Of a stretch of DNA of 14,699 nucleotides, positions 1-8,163 are shown piece after piece; the stretch's first letter is position 1, and the number at the start of each line of letters is the position of its first letter. The position numbers and the translations under genes are program-made. Below the pieces are notes generated by a model. The model worked only from the letters and a program-made list of their open reading frames with translations. It was not told the origin of the DNA and did not search any database. This stretch comes from Helicobacteraceae bacterium. Its GTDB lineage: Bacteria; Campylobacterota; Campylobacteria; Campylobacterales; Sulfurimonadaceae. Location of the stretch: NCBI GenBank assembly GCA_027061425.1, contig JALSUN010000024.1, positions 1 through 14,699 of the forward strand, read 5' to 3'.

Positions 1-569
1 TCTTTAAACGACTTGCTAAATCTCGTGAAGAGGTGGCCAAGCAAGCGTTGACTGACCCTATGACCAAGCTCTATAACCGTCGTTACATAGCAGAGATCAC
101 CCCACACCTTATCGGTTTGGCACAACGTAACAACAGTGACCTATCTGTGATCATTCTCGATATAGACAAGTTTAAAAATGTAAACGATACCTATGGGCAT
201 CAAGTCGGTGACGATGTTATTGTGGCCTTGGCGGATGTATTGATGCAGGAGACACGAAAAAGTGATGTTGTCTGTCGTTTTGGTGGTGAAGAGTTTGTGA
301 TTTTACTTCCTGAAACACCTAGTGATGGTGCCTTTGCTGTGGCAGAGAACTTACGCAAAGTGGTAGAAAAACTTGAAGTGCCATTGGATGATGGTAAAAC
401 CTTACACTTTACCATTAGTATGGGTGTCTCTATAGTCAGTCCAGAAGACAAGAACTTTGATGCTGCTATCACCCGTGCTGACACTGCACTGTATGAAGCC
501 AAAGAGAGTGGTAGAAACAGAGTCTGTCAGACAGAGATAGAGAACAGACAGGATACAAAAACAGAGTAG
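1..569 (+). CDS. Diguanylate cyclase, GGDEF domain (5'-truncated, C-terminal part)
   Basis: C-terminal catalytic domain of a diguanylate cyclase, which makes cyclic-di-GMP from two GTP. The reading frame is open to the left edge (in frame from base 3), so the gene starts outside the window; the GTG at 33 is internal, because upstream codons read FKRLAKSREE directly into the domain. Visible motifs: the domain-opening DPMTKLYNRRY, the metal-binding stretch LDIDKFKNVND, and the signature RFGGEEF at 290-307, an active GGDEF variant. Five residues before GGEEF is RKSD, matching the RxxD inhibitory I-site, so product feedback inhibition is likely. After the domain there is a short polar tail ending at TAG. 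The charged residues before the domain could be the end of a coiled-coil linker; the sensory part is not visible. Domain assignment is firm; the signal sensed is unknown. Confidence 0.93.
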   Translation, partial: FKRLAKSREEVAKQALTDPMTKLYNRRYIAEITPHLIGLAQRNNSDLSVIILDIDKFKNVNDTYGHQVGDDVIVALADVLMQETRKSDVVCRFGGEEFVILLPETPSDGAFAVAENLRKVVEKLEVPLDDGKTLHFTISMGVSIVSPEDKNFDAAITRADTALYEAKESGRNRVCQTEIENRQDTKTE

Positions 570-614
570 CTTATACTCTAAGTAAAGTGTCTCTTTTTAT
601 GAATCACTTATAAA

Positions 615-641
615 GAGAGGTTTTATTATCTCTCCTTTTCT
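615..641 (+). terminator. Probable rho-independent terminator after the GGDEF gene
   Basis: A 7-bp stem GAGAGGT / ATCTCTC (one G-U pair) around the loop TTTATT, followed by CTTTTCTT. It lies 45 bp after the stop codon at 569. The stem is AU/GC mixed and the U-tract is interrupted, so it is a weak-to-moderate candidate. Its position between two unrelated genes supports the call. Confidence 0.45.
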
Positions 642-712
642 TAAAGCCTTATCCCTATAAAAAAACCTTAAGCAAGCTATAACAACGCATAGATTATTAT
701 TCAACATCGAAT

Positions 713-731
713 TAGGACAGATATTGTCCTA
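713..731. promoter_or_regulatory. 19-bp dyad upstream of nifS, candidate operator
   Basis: Perfect inverted repeat with 7-bp arms TAGGACA and TGTCCTA around the 5-base spacer GATAT. It ends 31 bp before the nifS start. A weak TATTAT-like -10 candidate sits at 695-700, which would place the dyad just downstream of the transcription start, where a repressor would act. Size and symmetry suit a dimeric regulator; an Rrf2-family (IscR-like) Fe-S sensor is an attractive guess given the downstream genes, but the sequence alone does not identify the protein. Confidence 0.5.
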
Positions 732-733
732 TT

Positions 734-752
734 TAAATTAGTAATCATTATC
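734..752. promoter_or_regulatory. Fur-box-like sequence upstream of nifS
   Basis: Nineteen bases ending in GTAATCATTATC. By eye they match 14 of 19 positions of the classical Fur consensus (GATAATGATAATCATTATC), including eleven consecutive bases on the right side. It abuts the nifS ribosome binding site AAGGA (753-757), so a bound repressor would cover the translation initiation region of the gene. Iron control of Fe-S assembly genes is plausible; AT-rich sequence raises the chance of a fortuitous match. Confidence 0.4.
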
Positions 753-762
753 AAGGAATAAT

Positions 763-1977
763 ATGCAAGTATATATGGATAACAATGCTACTACAATGGT
801 AGATCCAGAGGTTCTTGAAGCGATGATACCATACTTCAAAGAGCAGTATGGAAATCCAAACTCTCTTCACAAGTTTGGTACCGCTTCTCATCCTGCTATC
901 TCCAAAGCGATCGATCAGGCCTATACTGCGATCAATGCAGCAGATGAAGATGACATCATCTTTACATCATGTGCTACAGAGTCAAACAACTGGGTACTTC
1001 AGTCGGTATGGATCGATAAAATCTTAAATGGTGACAAAAACCATATTGTAACTACAGAAATTGAGCATCCATCTGTTCTTTCTACTTGTAAGTTTTTAGA
1101 AGATCAAGGTGTTAAAGTCACGTATCTTCCAGTTAATGAGCAAGGTGTTGTTGAAGCACATACTGTTAGAAGTTTTATCACTGAAAAGACAGCGCTTGTC
1201 TCTGTTATGTGGGCAAATAACGAAACTGGAATGATCTTCCCTATTCAAGAGATTGGTGAGATCTGTAAAGAAAAAGAGGTACTTTTCCATACAGATGGCG
1301 TACAAGCTGTAGGTAAGATTCCTGTTGACATGCAAGCTGTAAATGTAGACTTTATGTCTATGAGTGCCCATAAGTTCCACGGTCCTAAAGGTATTGGCGC
1401 CCTTTACATTAAGAACTCTCAAGAGCTCTCTCCACTACTTCATGGTGGTGAACACATGGGCGGTCGTCGTTCAGGGACACTAAACGTTCCTTTTATCGTA
1501 GGTATGGGTAAGGCTATGGAGTTGGCAACAACAGACATGGAAGCTAAGATGGCAGCCATCCGTGCCAAGCGTGATCGTTTGGAAGATGCTCTTCTAGAGG
1601 CAATCCCCGAGACATTTACGGTCGGTGATCGTGACAACCGTACACCAAACACTATTTTGATCTCTATTCGTGGGGTTGAGGGTGAAGGCATGCTTTGGGA
1701 CCTTAACAATGGTCAGATCGGTGCTTCTACCGGTTCAGCCTGTGCTTCTGAAGATCTTGAAGCGAACACAGTTATGCTGGCAATCGGTGCGGACAATGAG
1801 CTTGCACATACAGGTATCCGTCTTAGTCTCAGCCGTTTCACAACGGATGAAGAGGTAGACTATGTGATCAACCACTTTAAAGATGCTGTATCTCGTCTTC
1901 GTGCGATCTCAAGCTCTTACGCAAAAGTACAGCCAACACCAGGTGGCGAAGTCCAAGAGTGTGAACTTCACCACTAA
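763..1977 (+). CDS. nifS: Cysteine desulfurase NifS
   Basis: PLP-dependent cysteine desulfurase (404 aa). It removes sulfur from L-cysteine as an enzyme persulfide and passes it to the scaffold NifU for Fe-S cluster assembly in the cytoplasm. Family motifs run in order: MDNNATT at the N-terminus, GNPNSLH (~30-36), ATESNN (~71-76), EHPSVL (~101-106), NNETG (~152-156), HTDGVQAVGK (176-185, PLP-ring Asp178), SAHKFHGPKG with the Schiff-base Lys204, and TGSACAS with the persulfide Cys327. The segment around Cys327 is the short, NifS/IscS-like form. Length is normal. ATG at 763 follows AAGGA with 5-base spacing. It precedes nifU by 51 bp, an operon layout typical of Campylobacterota, where this pair serves general Fe-S biogenesis rather than nitrogen fixation. 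Upstream dyad and Fur-like sites suggest Fe-S or iron control. Confidence 0.97.
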   Translation: MQVYMDNNATTMVDPEVLEAMIPYFKEQYGNPNSLHKFGTASHPAISKAIDQAYTAINAADEDDIIFTSCATESNNWVLQSVWIDKILNGDKNHIVTTEIEHPSVLSTCKFLEDQGVKVTYLPVNEQGVVEAHTVRSFITEKTALVSVMWANNETGMIFPIQEIGEICKEKEVLFHTDGVQAVGKIPVDMQAVNVDFMSMSAHKFHGPKGIGALYIKNSQELSPLLHGGEHMGGRRSGTLNVPFIVGMGKAMELATTDMEAKMAAIRAKRDRLEDALLEAIPETFTVGDRDNRTPNTILISIRGVEGEGMLWDLNNGQIGASTGSACASEDLEANTVMLAIGADNELAHTGIRLSLSRFTTDEEVDYVINHFKDAVSRLRAISSSYAKVQPTPGGEVQECELHH

Positions 1978-2028
1978 ACTAGCTTCTTAAGAAGTAAAAT
2001 AAAATAGATATGACAAAAAGGATTTAAG

Positions 2029-3003
2029 ATGGCAAAAAATGACATTTTAGGCGACTCATTATGGGACGCATACTCTGACAAAGTAACAACATTGATGAAC
2101 AACCCACAGCACCAAGGGGAGATCACTGAAGAAGAAGCAGCATCTCACGGTAACAAGTTGATCGTTGCAGACTTCGGTGCAGAGTCTTGCGGCGACGCAG
2201 TACGTCTATACTGGGAGATCGACCCTAAGACAGACAAGATCGTTAACTCTAAGTTTAAGAGTTTTGGTTGTGGTACAGCCATTGCCTCTTCTGACGTTAT
2301 GACAGAACTTTGTATTGGTAAAACAGTACAAGAAGCAGTTAAGATCACGAACATTGATGTTGAGCTGGCACTACGTGACACGCCAGATGTTCCCGCTGTT
2401 CCACCTCAGAAGATGCACTGTTCAGTAATGGCATATGACGTTATTAAAAAAGCAGCAGGCCTTTACATGGGTGTTGATGCAGAGTCTTTTGAAGAAGAGA
2501 TCATCGTATGTGAATGTGCACGTGTAAGCCTTGGGACACTTCAAGAAGTGATCCGTCTTAATGACCTTACTACAATTGAGCAGATCACAGACTACACCAA
2601 AGCTGGTGGTTTCTGTAAGTCTTGTATTAAGCCCGGTGGTCACGAAGCACGTGAGTACTACCTGGTAGACATCCTTGCTGACACACGTAAGCAGATGGAC
2701 GAAGAGAAGATGGCAGCAGCAGCAGACGCTGGTGCGTCAGGTGACTTCGAAGGTATGACACTGGTTCAGCAGATCAAAGCGATCGATGCTGTGATCGATG
2801 AGAGTGTTCGTCAGTTCCTTGTAATGGACGGCGGTGACATGGAAGTTATCGACATCAAAAACTCTGATGAGTATATTGATGTTTATATTCGCTATTTAGG
2901 TGCTTGTAATGGATGTGCATCATCTTCTACAGGGACACTTTATGCGATTGAGTCAACGTTAAAAGAAAAATTATCATCTAAAATCCGCGTTCTCCCTATC
3001 TAA
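2029..3003 (+). CDS. nifU: Fe-S cluster assembly scaffold NifU (three-domain)
   Basis: Scaffold on which NifS-derived sulfur and iron are built into Fe-S clusters and passed to apoproteins. The 324-aa protein has the full modular NifU form. The N-terminal IscU-like domain (~10-140) has ligand cysteines Cys54 (in ESCGD, with the conserved Asp56), Cys81 (FGCGTA) and Cys131 (MHCSVM). The central BFD-type [2Fe-2S] domain (~155-205) has Cys161/Cys163 (VCECARVS) and Cys196/Cys199 (FCKSC). The C-terminal NifU/Nfu domain (~245-324) has the CxxC pair Cys293/Cys296 (GACNGC). An Ala-rich linker near 228-237 joins the last two. All expected ligands are present. ATG at 2029 follows AAAAGGA. The 51-bp gap from nifS holds only a short perfect palindrome (CTTCTTAAGAAG, 1983-1994) of unclear meaning. 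Confidence 0.97.
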   Translation: MAKNDILGDSLWDAYSDKVTTLMNNPQHQGEITEEEAASHGNKLIVADFGAESCGDAVRLYWEIDPKTDKIVNSKFKSFGCGTAIASSDVMTELCIGKTVQEAVKITNIDVELALRDTPDVPAVPPQKMHCSVMAYDVIKKAAGLYMGVDAESFEEEIIVCECARVSLGTLQEVIRLNDLTTIEQITDYTKAGGFCKSCIKPGGHEAREYYLVDILADTRKQMDEEKMAAAADAGASGDFEGMTLVQQIKAIDAVIDESVRQFLVMDGGDMEVIDIKNSDEYIDVYIRYLGACNGCASSSTGTLYAIESTLKEKLSSKIRVLPI

Positions 3004-3007
3004 TTTT

Positions 3008-3035
3008 AAACCCGCTTTGGCGGGTTTTCTTTCTC
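3008..3035 (+). terminator. Rho-independent terminator of nifSU
   Basis: Perfect 8-bp stem AAACCCGC / GCGGGTTT with a TTTG tetraloop (3016-3019), followed by a pyrimidine-rich TCTTTCTC tract. It begins 5 bp after the nifU stop codon and separates nifSU from purM. Confidence 0.88.
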
Positions 3036-3098
3036 TCTCTTCTTTTTCAACCATATCTTTAGAATCTTTACACTTTTATAGGTAATCGACCACAACTC

Positions 3099-3107
3099 TG
3101 TTATAAT
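3099..3107 (+). promoter_or_regulatory. Extended -10 promoter of purM
   Basis: TGTTATAAT, an extended -10 element (TGN followed by a perfect TATAAT). No recognisable -35 lies at the usual distance, which is common for sigma-70 promoters in Campylobacterota. A start near 3114 would leave a leader of about 20 bases before the purM ATG at 3136, which has GGAG at 3127-3130. Confidence 0.65.
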
Positions 3108-3135
3108 TGCGACTATATTATATTGTGGAGCCACC

Positions 3136-4131
3136 ATGAGCCAAATTAGCTATAAAGACGCAGGCGTTGATATTGACGCAGGTAACAGTTTTGTTGAAAA
3201 CATCAAACCCTTAGTAAAATCAACCCGTATTCCAGGTGTTCTTGGTGGGATTGGCTCATTCGCAGGTGCTTTCGAGATGCCAACAGGTTATAAAGAACCT
3301 GTCATGCTTGCAGCAACAGATGGTGTCGGTACAAAACTTAAACTGGCTATTGATTCAGGGATTCATAACACTGTGGGTATTGACTTGGTTGCGATGTGTG
3401 TTAATGACCTTATCTGTAATAATGGTACCCCTTCATTTTTCCTAGATTATTACGCTACAGGCAAACTGGAAGTTGAAGTGGCTACGGCAGTAGTCTCTGG
3501 CATCGCAGAAGGGTGTCGTCAGTCTGAATGTGCCCTGATCGGTGGTGAGACTGCTGAGATGCCGGGTATGTATAGTGAAGATGACTATGATTTGGCAGGG
3601 TTTGCAGTAGGTGTGGCTGAAAAGTCAGAGTTAGACACTGTCAGTAATGTACATGTTGGTGACAGACTACTTGCACTACCAAGTTCGGGTCTTCATTCTA
3701 ATGGATTTTCTCTAGCACGTAAAGTACTTTTTGAGAAGATGGCCTTAGATTTTAACAAAGACTTTAATGGCAAACCTCTTATAGAGACACTGTTGACACC
3801 AACAAACATCTATGTAAAGACCTATAAAAAACTGAAACCGCAGATTCAGGCGATGGCACACATCACAGGTGGTGGTTTGGTTGAAAATCTACCACGTGTA
3901 CTTCCTGAGAACATGCGCGCTGTTATCAAAGATGAAAGTATTCGTGTACTTCCTATTTTTGACCTTATTGGTGAGCATGTTGCACGTGACGAGATGTTCA
4001 GAGCCTTCAACATGGGCGTAGGAATGGTGCTGGTGGTTCGTCCTGAGGATGTAGCAGAGGTACTTGAAAATTCTGAAGCTTATGAGATCGGCGAAATCAC
4101 TGAAGGCAAACGCGAAGCGGTTATCGTTTAA
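3136..4131 (+). CDS. purM: Phosphoribosylformylglycinamidine cyclo-ligase (AIR synthetase)
   Basis: PurM catalyses the fifth step of de novo purine synthesis, ATP-dependent ring closure of FGAM to aminoimidazole ribonucleotide (AIR), in the cytoplasm. At 331 aa it is close to the usual family length. Motifs: YKDAGVDIDAGN at the N-terminus, GGIGSFAGAFEMP (~37-49), the nucleotide-binding ATDGVGTKLKLA (60-71), GIDLVAMCVNDL (81-92), LIGGETAEMPGMY (134-146), LPSSGLHSNGFSLAR (181-195) and HITGGGLVENLPRVLP (242-257). These cover both the ATP-binding and C-terminal AIRS domains. The ATG at 3136 follows GGAG and has its own promoter. No other pur genes adjoin it; downstream, only 12 bp away, are c-di-GMP genes, so read-through into them is likely. 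Confidence 0.97.
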   Translation: MSQISYKDAGVDIDAGNSFVENIKPLVKSTRIPGVLGGIGSFAGAFEMPTGYKEPVMLAATDGVGTKLKLAIDSGIHNTVGIDLVAMCVNDLICNNGTPSFFLDYYATGKLEVEVATAVVSGIAEGCRQSECALIGGETAEMPGMYSEDDYDLAGFAVGVAEKSELDTVSNVHVGDRLLALPSSGLHSNGFSLARKVLFEKMALDFNKDFNGKPLIETLLTPTNIYVKTYKKLKPQIQAMAHITGGGLVENLPRVLPENMRAVIKDESIRVLPIFDLIGEHVARDEMFRAFNMGVGMVLVVRPEDVAEVLENSEAYEIGEITEGKREAVIV

Positions 4132-4143
4132 GTTGAAAGAGAA

Positions 4144-5568
4144 GTGGTGAAAATACTTTTAACCCTTCTCTTAAGTGTTAACGCTCTCTTAGCAGATGGT
4201 TTTACCACTGTTTTTATGAGTTCATTTCTCTTTTCTCTCTCTCTTCTCTTTATCTTTTTTCTCTATAGTTATCTCAAAAAACTGCAAAAATCCGAAGAAA
4301 AAATGGGCCTTTTGTTTGAGTATAGTGATGTACCCACACTCTATATCAATAAAAAAGATAAAATCATCACACTTAACGAAACAGCGCGTACTTACTTAGG
4401 CTCTAAAAAAGTTGCTCTTCGTCAGAGCCTCTGGTATGAAAAACTCCTGCCTGATGAAAATGCACTAAAAATACGTCATCATTTATACAAGAACCTTAAA
4501 AAAGATGCAAGGGTCTCGTTTGATGCCCCTTTAGTAAAGGGTAGTGGAGAGAGTGTTCATACACGCTATACCCTCTCTTTAGCACCTGCCCCTTTAACCG
4601 GTTATATTATGACCTTGTCTGACATAACAGCTTCTATAGCACTAGAAAAAAAGCTTTATGATACTCAAGAAGCATTGTTAGAGTCTAATAAAGCATTTGA
4701 GCAGATGCGTGGGCAGTTTCAAGTTACTTTTGATATTGCGATCAATGGTATTGTTCTCCTGGATAATGAAGGGAAGATCACCTACCTCAATCGTGCTCTA
4801 TGTGAGATGTTTGAGTATAACGAAGATTATATTCGTCATTTGGGGATACGGGTGGTTTTTGGTGACGCTGAACCTTGTTTGCAACTTTTACAGAGTGTTA
4901 AACAGGGAGAAAAAGTCGAAGGGATGCACTATCCAACACATACTCGAACTGGCACACCTCTTGATGTCAGTCTTACTATGGATTATCTTCCTGATTTGAA
5001 ACAGTTTTATCTGGTAGTCCAAGACATCACTAAAAGTTTAGCGGACATCAATGCCTTGAAGCAGACCACGAAGTCACTAGAACAGCGGGTAGTTAAAGAC
5101 TATTTGACGTCTGCTTACAATCGTGCTTATATGGAAGAGCATCTTCAGCACTTGATTTTTGAAGAGGAGATCTCTTTTGGTTTTATACTCTTTGATATTG
5201 ACTACTTTAAGAAAGTAAATGACACTTATGGTCATCTGGTAGGTGATGATGTGCTTATCACGCTTGTGGACAGACTCAACCGTGTCTTAAAAAAGCATGA
5301 GGTCTTAGCACGTTATGGGGGTGAAGAATTTGTGGTGATCTTGTCAGGTGTGAGCCATGATGGAAGCCTTGCTAGAGCAGAGGTATTACGTCACCTTATA
5401 GAGGAGATAACAGTAGAGGGACTCCCTAAGATCACATGTAGTTTTGGTGTGTCATGTTATGATGGTTCTCAAGACAAGCGTGCGCTGATACACGCTGCTG
5501 ATAACGCACTTTATGCCGCTAAAGACAGAGGACGAAACTGTGTAGTGGATGCAAGGGAACTCTCATAG
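4144..5568 (+). CDS. Membrane-anchored PAS-PAS-GGDEF diguanylate cyclase
   Basis: Predicted c-di-GMP synthase with sensory PAS domains (474 aa). The N-terminus has two hydrophobic stretches (~3-17 and ~23-43) separated by ADGF, so it is either a signal peptide or a two-helix anchor. Two PAS-like domains follow (~52-165 and ~185-295), each ending in a typical LSDIT or VQDITKS sequence, joined by helical linkers with coiled-coil character (~165-190, ~300-315). The GGDEF domain spans ~318-470: DYLTSAYNRAY, FDIDYFKKVND, and RYGGEEF with GGEEF at 392-396, an active variant. The I-site position reads KKHE instead of RxxD, so product inhibition through this site is probably absent. The start is GTG at 4144 or the adjacent GTG at 4147; the leader GAAAGAGAAG gives only a modest Shine-Dalgarno. 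It follows purM by 12 bp and overlaps the next gene. Confidence 0.9.
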   Translation: MVKILLTLLLSVNALLADGFTTVFMSSFLFSLSLLFIFFLYSYLKKLQKSEEKMGLLFEYSDVPTLYINKKDKIITLNETARTYLGSKKVALRQSLWYEKLLPDENALKIRHHLYKNLKKDARVSFDAPLVKGSGESVHTRYTLSLAPAPLTGYIMTLSDITASIALEKKLYDTQEALLESNKAFEQMRGQFQVTFDIAINGIVLLDNEGKITYLNRALCEMFEYNEDYIRHLGIRVVFGDAEPCLQLLQSVKQGEKVEGMHYPTHTRTGTPLDVSLTMDYLPDLKQFYLVVQDITKSLADINALKQTTKSLEQRVVKDYLTSAYNRAYMEEHLQHLIFEEEISFGFILFDIDYFKKVNDTYGHLVGDDVLITLVDRLNRVLKKHEVLARYGGEEFVVILSGVSHDGSLARAEVLRHLIEEITVEGLPKITCSFGVSCYDGSQDKRALIHAADNALYAAKDRGRNCVVDARELS

Positions 5569-8111
5569 TGAAAGCACTAAACAAAATCATCTCTCGTTAT
5601 TTTTTTATACAGGCGATCTTACCTATTTTACTGATAGAGATCTCACTTATTATCACACTGTTTTTGCTTAACTCTTATCAATCACGACAAAACAAGGCGG
5701 CACTCGAAGGCATAACTGACAAGGCTTTTGTGGAGATCGCCCATCAGACTGCCATGCGTTTGAATCAGCATTTTACTCAGGCTCAAAACTCCCTGAAACA
5801 GCTGACCGAGACCAGTGAGTCGTTTTTACTGATGCGTAACCAACGTAAAGACCAAAAAGAGAACTACCAAAAGTATCAAGGCTTTTTTCAGTATGCACCA
5901 CCGCGTCTTGGTGAAGATGGATTCTATACTTTTGTTGAACCCAAAAATACGATAGTTTATACTACGAACCTCAAACATCTCAGTCATTATGATTACACCA
6001 TTTTAAATGCACTGCTTCCCTTAGAGCCTATTGCTAAATCTATAGTGGAGACTGAGGGTACCTTAGTGACCAATGTGTGGATTAATATAGACAAGGTCTA
6101 TGCCTTTAGTTGGCCACCTATAAATCCTAAGTATGAGTTGAGTTCAAACCTAAATGTAACGGATTTCTCTTTTTATTATAACGCTGACCCCAAACACAAC
6201 CCAGATAAAAAGGTGCAATTCATCCCTCTATACAAAGAGTCATGGGCCATCAAAAATGGTGAACTTGGAACCTATGTCAAGCCGATCTATCTCAAACAGT
6301 ACTTTTTGGGGGTGGCAGGGTTTACACTCAATGTGAAAGAAGTTGCAGATGTTATAAACAACCTTGAACTCCCTTTTGAAGCACGGGCGATGCTCTTGGA
6401 TGAAGATGATATGCTGATCGCCTCATCATCGCCAAGTGCTATAAAAACAGATTTTAATGCCAGTTCATTTTATGAGATGCATAACATGAAGTATGATCTT
6501 AACAGCAGTACGATGATGATAAATATGAAGAGGTTGGACAGTAGCTACCTAATGCATACGATGCTGATAAAAGGAACCAAACTCAAGCTCACCATCTATG
6601 TGGCTAAGGCGAGTATCTTTGCTCCGATAGAGCGGGTGAGTGAGCAGAGTGTCAAGGTTGGGCTGATCTTTATAGCGATGATCGCTCTGTTTTACCTCTT
6701 CTTCTTTTGGTTTAATCTAAAGTCTTTGAAACGTCTCTCTCTGAGTATTACAAAACCTCTTGGTGCCATAGTGGACTTCTCTTCACAGTTGGGTCGTAAG
6801 GAGAAAATAGAGCTTGAGGACTCTAATATAGAGGAGTTGGAATATCTTAATACCAATCTTAAAAAGACCCACCAAGAGCTTTTAGAGATCCTGATTAAAG
6901 AGAGTGATACAGGGCTTTACAACCGACGTAAATTGATGAGTGATCTGCAAGAGACATCTGCAGCGACATTAGTGGCCTTGCACATTAAAAACTACCGTAG
7001 CATCTTAAGTTATTATGGTGATAAAAGTGCCAATGCTCTTGTCAAAGAGATCGCAAGAGTGATAGAAGAAGACAACACGCTACAGGTCTATCGTATCTCA
7101 GATAATGAGTTGGCTATTCTTTCTGAGCGTTCAGGTCTGGCCTATTTTACAGGGCTTGTAGAGTCGCTTAACAGTATCTATCTTAATTTTGACAACATAG
7201 ACTTGCACCCCTTTGTATATGCGGGTATTGCTGCTGTGACACAAAATGAAAATGATTTGGAACGTGCAGACTTGGCGCTCCAACGTGCTTTAGATGACAA
7301 AATTTCCACCCCTATAGTCTATCAGGAGAATTTTGACAGAAGTGCACAGATAGTAGAGAACCAGCTTTGGGCAGGGCGATTGAAAGAGGCTATCGCTACC
7401 TCTCAAATCGTACCATTCTTTCAGCCCATCTATAACCTTAAAACGCAAAAAATCGAGAAGTTTGAAGCCTTGGTTCGGATCTTAGAAAATGGAGAAGCCA
7501 TCTCACCTTTTCACTTTTTAGAGAGTGCTGAAAAGATGGGGCGTCTTCATGAGATCACCTTGATCATGATAGAAAAGGTCTATGAAGTGGCTGCACTCTA
7601 CCCGAAACAGACCTTTTCCATCAACCTCTCTTATAAAGACATTCAAGACCCAAGAATTTTCAAATATATTATGAAACAATTAAAAGTTCATGATATCAAA
7701 GCAGAGCAGATAGGATTTGAACTCTTGGAGACTGAAGCTATAGAGGATGCAAGTACCAGCATGGTCTTTTTTAACGTGCTTAAACGTGCAGGTTTTAGTA
7801 TCTCCATAGATGATTTTGGTACCGGTCACTCAAACTTCTCTAACCTCTCTATGATGGAAGTCGACTTCATCAAAATAGATGGACAGTTTGTTAAAGACAT
7901 CACCACCAACCAAGACTCTCTTGCCATTACCAAAAGCATCAATGAGTTTGCCCACGTGATGGGTGCTAAGAGTATAGCAGAGTACGTTAAAGACAGAGAG
8001 ACCTTAGAACTTGTACATAAACTCGGAATAGATTATGTACAAGGATTTGTCATCTCACCAGCGGTCTGCGCGGTTAAGATAGGCACTCTTTTACGAAAGT
8101 TTAACAAATAA
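5568..8111 (+). CDS. Membrane sensor with degenerate GGDEF and intact EAL domain (c-di-GMP phosphodiesterase)
   Basis: Predicted c-di-GMP-specific phosphodiesterase (847 aa). A transmembrane helix (~14-35), a large periplasmic region (~36-360) resembling a Cache-type sensor (for example AGFTLNVKEVADVIN and the strand AMLLDEDDMLIASSS), and a second helix (~363-384) are followed by a HAMP-like or helical linker. The GGDEF-like domain (~440-590) keeps TGLYNRRKL, but the signature is SDNEL (511-515) instead of GGDEF, so it cannot be a normal cyclase and may be regulatory. The EAL domain (~600-840) has the expected catalytic residues: E633-A-L in FEALVR, Asn686 (INLS), Glu718 (FELLETE), Asp748-Asp749 (DDFGTG), Lys769 (KID), Glu805 (AEYV) and Gln825 (QGF). 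GTG at 5568 shares its G with the preceding TAG stop (TAGTG), indicating translational coupling with the upstream cyclase. Confidence 0.92.
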   Translation: MKALNKIISRYFFIQAILPILLIEISLIITLFLLNSYQSRQNKAALEGITDKAFVEIAHQTAMRLNQHFTQAQNSLKQLTETSESFLLMRNQRKDQKENYQKYQGFFQYAPPRLGEDGFYTFVEPKNTIVYTTNLKHLSHYDYTILNALLPLEPIAKSIVETEGTLVTNVWINIDKVYAFSWPPINPKYELSSNLNVTDFSFYYNADPKHNPDKKVQFIPLYKESWAIKNGELGTYVKPIYLKQYFLGVAGFTLNVKEVADVINNLELPFEARAMLLDEDDMLIASSSPSAIKTDFNASSFYEMHNMKYDLNSSTMMINMKRLDSSYLMHTMLIKGTKLKLTIYVAKASIFAPIERVSEQSVKVGLIFIAMIALFYLFFFWFNLKSLKRLSLSITKPLGAIVDFSSQLGRKEKIELEDSNIEELEYLNTNLKKTHQELLEILIKESDTGLYNRRKLMSDLQETSAATLVALHIKNYRSILSYYGDKSANALVKEIARVIEEDNTLQVYRISDNELAILSERSGLAYFTGLVESLNSIYLNFDNIDLHPFVYAGIAAVTQNENDLERADLALQRALDDKISTPIVYQENFDRSAQIVENQLWAGRLKEAIATSQIVPFFQPIYNLKTQKIEKFEALVRILENGEAISPFHFLESAEKMGRLHEITLIMIEKVYEVAALYPKQTFSINLSYKDIQDPRIFKYIMKQLKVHDIKAEQIGFELLETEAIEDASTSMVFFNVLKRAGFSISIDDFGTGHSNFSNLSMMEVDFIKIDGQFVKDITTNQDSLAITKSINEFAHVMGAKSIAEYVKDRETLELVHKLGIDYVQGFVISPAVCAVKIGTLLRKFNK

Positions 8112-8124
8112 CCAACTGGTTATG
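8109..8124. repeat. Short dyad over the stop codon of the EAL gene
   Basis: ATAACC / GGTTAT arms around AACT, overlapping the TAA stop at 8109-8111. It could be a small hairpin at the transcript end, but no U-tract follows, so it is a poor intrinsic terminator. No better terminator is visible before hsdM. Confidence 0.3.
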
Positions 8125-8163
8125 ACGTTTAACACCATTTCCACACTTTTAAGCCCTAAAATA

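Noticed and set aside
33..35. GTG at 33 as a true start of the first GGDEF gene
   Set aside because: The frame is open and reads plausible linker sequence upstream to the window edge, so the gene is truncated by the window.
570..762. Small RNA or tRNA gene in the longest intergenic region
   Set aside because: No cloverleaf or other recognisable RNA structure was found beyond the candidate terminator and the operator-like sites near nifS.
1096..1422. Minus-strand open frame within nifS (and similar antisense frames within nifU, hsdM, rhuM-fic, hsdS and the AlbA_2 gene)
   Set aside because: They lie wholly opposite well-supported genes, show no domain motifs, and look like shadows of codon bias.
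1983..1994. Perfect palindrome CTTCTTAAGAAG between nifS and nifU
   Set aside because: As RNA it gives only a 4-bp stem, and short AT-rich palindromes are frequent; no functional claim is supported.
763..3003. Nitrogen-fixation locus because of the nifS and nifU names
   Set aside because: No nitrogenase or cofactor genes are present; in Campylobacterota this pair serves general Fe-S cluster assembly.
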